Shown piece after piece: positions 5,364 to 6,627 of a DNA stretch of 6,627 nt. The stretch is from DASZHC01 sp035938215 (lineage in GTDB: Bacteria; Verrucomicrobiota; Verrucomicrobiia; Chthoniobacterales; JAFAMB01). The stretch covers positions 1 to 6,627 of the forward strand of contig DASZHC010000014.1 of the NCBI GenBank assembly GCA_035938215.1, read 5' to 3'. Below the pieces are notes generated by a model. That model was not told the DNA's origin and searched no databases. It worked only from the letters and a program-made list of their open reading frames with translations. Both the position numbers and the translations under genes were made by a program. The stretch's first letter is position 1. Every line of letters begins with the position of its first letter.

Positions 5364-6627
5364 TTACGCCCCGCCGAGGGCCCGTTTTGCACTCTTCCCC
5401 AGCTGCCAGACGGTTTTTCCGCCGACAATCGTCTGGATGGCGCGCCCCTTGAGTTTCCAACCATCAAAGGGAGTATTTCTAGACCTGGAAAACGAGTCCT
5501 CTTTCCGAAAGACCCACTCCAGATCCGGATCGATCAGGGTGATGTCTGCATCGGCCCCCGGCCTCAGCGTGCCTTTCGGCAACCGGGTCAGCGTAGCGGG
5601 ATTTATGGTGTAGAGCGTGATCAGGCGTTTCAGATCAATTGCCTTCCTTTGGTGCAGCAGGATCGTGAGAAATAGAGCGAACTCGGTCTCAAGCCCGAGA
5701 ATTCCAAAAGGGGCAAGGTCGAATTCGACTTCTTTTTCAAAGAAAGCGTGAGGAGCATGGTCGCTTGCCAAGACCGTAATGGTGCCGTCTGCGACTCCTT
5801 CGATGAGCGCATCCACATCTTCAGGAGCCCGAAGCGGAGGATTCATCTTGTAATTGGTATCAAACGAACTGACGAACTCGTCGGTAAGTGCGACATGATG
5901 AGGGCAAATTTCACCGGTGATCTGGACGCCCCGGGCTCTGGCATCTCGCAGCAATCGGACGCTGCCCGCTGAACTGAGATGCTGGCAGTGCAGTCGCGTT
6001 TTGCATAGGTCGGCCAGGAGGATGTCTCTGGCCACAATGATTTCCTCTGCGGTTCGAGGCCAGCCTGCCAATCCCAGCACCGTGCTCCAGTAGCCTTCAT
6101 GCATTACGCCATTCCCGACCATGTTATAGTCCTGGCAGTGATCGAAGACTGCGAGATCGAACATGCGCGCATATTCGACAGCGCGGCGCATCAACTCATG
6201 GTTCTGAACACAGTGCCCGTCGTCTGTTATTGCAACGATTCCGGCCTGAACCATGGACCCGATCGGCGCCATTTCTTCACCCCTCAATCTCTTGGTAATT
6301 GCCCCCGTTGGATAGACATTGATGTCAGCGGTGTCCCGAATGCGGTCGCTTATTAACGTTATTGTGCTTGGATTGTCGGCGGGGGGATCGGTATTTGGCA
6401 TGCACACTACGGAAGTAAACCCGCCAGCCGCTGCCGCACGACTTCCCGATTCGATCGTTTCTTTCTGGATCTGGCCAGGCTCGCGGAGGTGTACGTGGAT
6501 GTCCATCAGACCCGGCGCAACGACCAAGCCATGCGCGTCGATGACCTCGCAGCCATCTCGAGGTGGCTCGATGGAGACGCGACCGTCTACAACATACAGA
6601 TCGGCCCTCTCATCCCGATCACTCGAT
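5364..6627 (-). CDS. pyrC: Dihydroorotase, class I (pyrC type), partial, first ~15 residues missing
   Basis: Dihydroorotase catalyses the reversible cyclisation of N-carbamoyl-L-aspartate to dihydroorotate, the third step of pyrimidine synthesis, in the cytoplasm. The frame is open from the right edge to the TAA at 5364-5366, giving 420 visible residues. Numbering from the first whole codon at the edge (6624-6626), the amidohydrolase metal site is complete: H44 and H46 in HVHLREPG, D136 in TDDG, H163 in DHCQD, H216 in CQHLSS and D289 in ASDHAPH. Each lies 15 residues below the Bacillus enzyme numbering that I recall (59, 61, 151, 178, 231, 304), which estimates the missing N-terminus. N262 in MNPPLR and the C-terminal beta-sandwich ending (GRAIQTIVGGKTVW) are also typical. 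An in-frame TTG at 6527 is not the start, because family sequence (DLYVVDGRV, then EVIDAHGLVVAPGLMD) continues upstream of it. With all metal ligands present it is an active-type enzyme, not the inactive PyrC-like subunit. pyrB is a common upstream neighbour but would lie outside the window. Confidence 0.97.
   Translation of the reverse strand, partial: SSDRDERADLYVVDGRVSIEPPRDGCEVIDAHGLVVAPGLMDIHVHLREPGQIQKETIESGSRAAAAGGFTSVVCMPNTDPPADNPSTITLISDRIRDTADINVYPTGAITKRLRGEEMAPIGSMVQAGIVAITDDGHCVQNHELMRRAVEYARMFDLAVFDHCQDYNMVGNGVMHEGYWSTVLGLAGWPRTAEEIIVARDILLADLCKTRLHCQHLSSAGSVRLLRDARARGVQITGEICPHHVALTDEFVSSFDTNYKMNPPLRAPEDVDALIEGVADGTITVLASDHAPHAFFEKEVEFDLAPFGILGLETEFALFLTILLHQRKAIDLKRLITLYTINPATLTRLPKGTLRPGADADITLIDPDLEWVFRKEDSFSRSRNTPFDGWKLKGRAIQTIVGGKTVWQLGKSAKRALGGA

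Noticed and set aside
6525..6527. TTG as start codon of dihydroorotase
   Set aside because: Family sequence continues upstream in frame to the window edge, so the true start lies outside the window.

Overview
The window looks like ordinary chromosomal DNA of a free-living Gram-negative bacterium, most likely a Verrucomicrobiota member of the soil Chthoniobacterales/Udaeobacter type. This rests on the wording of the UvrA and dihydroorotase proteins (for example the HDPSTGEKI stretch in UvrA and the DHCQDYN...MHEGYWSTVLGL stretch in dihydroorotase) and on the repeat-rich intergenic DNA. It is recollection of family sequences, not a search. Composition is moderate GC throughout, judged by eye, and no block looks foreign.

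Layout, left to right: (1) 1-2262, minus strand, the first 754 codons of uvrA (excision nuclease ATPase), cut off by the left edge. (2) 2263-2664, about 400 bp without a gene, holding two diverged copies of an ~85-bp repeat unit, a 9-bp-periodic repeat, and a 14-bp hairpin directly behind the next gene. (3) 2665-4035, minus strand, a complete NtrC-type response regulator with receiver, AAA+ sigma-54-interacting and Fis HTH domains; no kinase gene is visible. (4) 4036-4134, a 99-bp divergent intergenic region with one near-perfect dyad. (5) 4135-5073, plus strand, an unrecognised exported protein with two PepSY-like strand modules and a charged, disordered tail. (6) 5074-5363, a convergent intergenic region with a stem-loop and an inverted pair of 9-bp-periodic repeats. 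(7) 5364-6627, minus strand, dihydroorotase (pyrC type), nearly complete, lacking only about its first 15 residues at the right edge.

uvrA (DNA repair) and pyrC (pyrimidine synthesis) are unrelated housekeeping genes. The middle pair, a sigma-54 response regulator divergently arranged with an exported protein, is the only arrangement suggesting a local functional link, and that is inference from position alone. I see no mobile-element gene, RNA gene, CRISPR array or new multi-gene system. The items most worth a second look are the intergenic repeat families, the altered zinc-finger motif in UvrA, the GAFTDA variant in the regulator and the uncharacterised exported protein.
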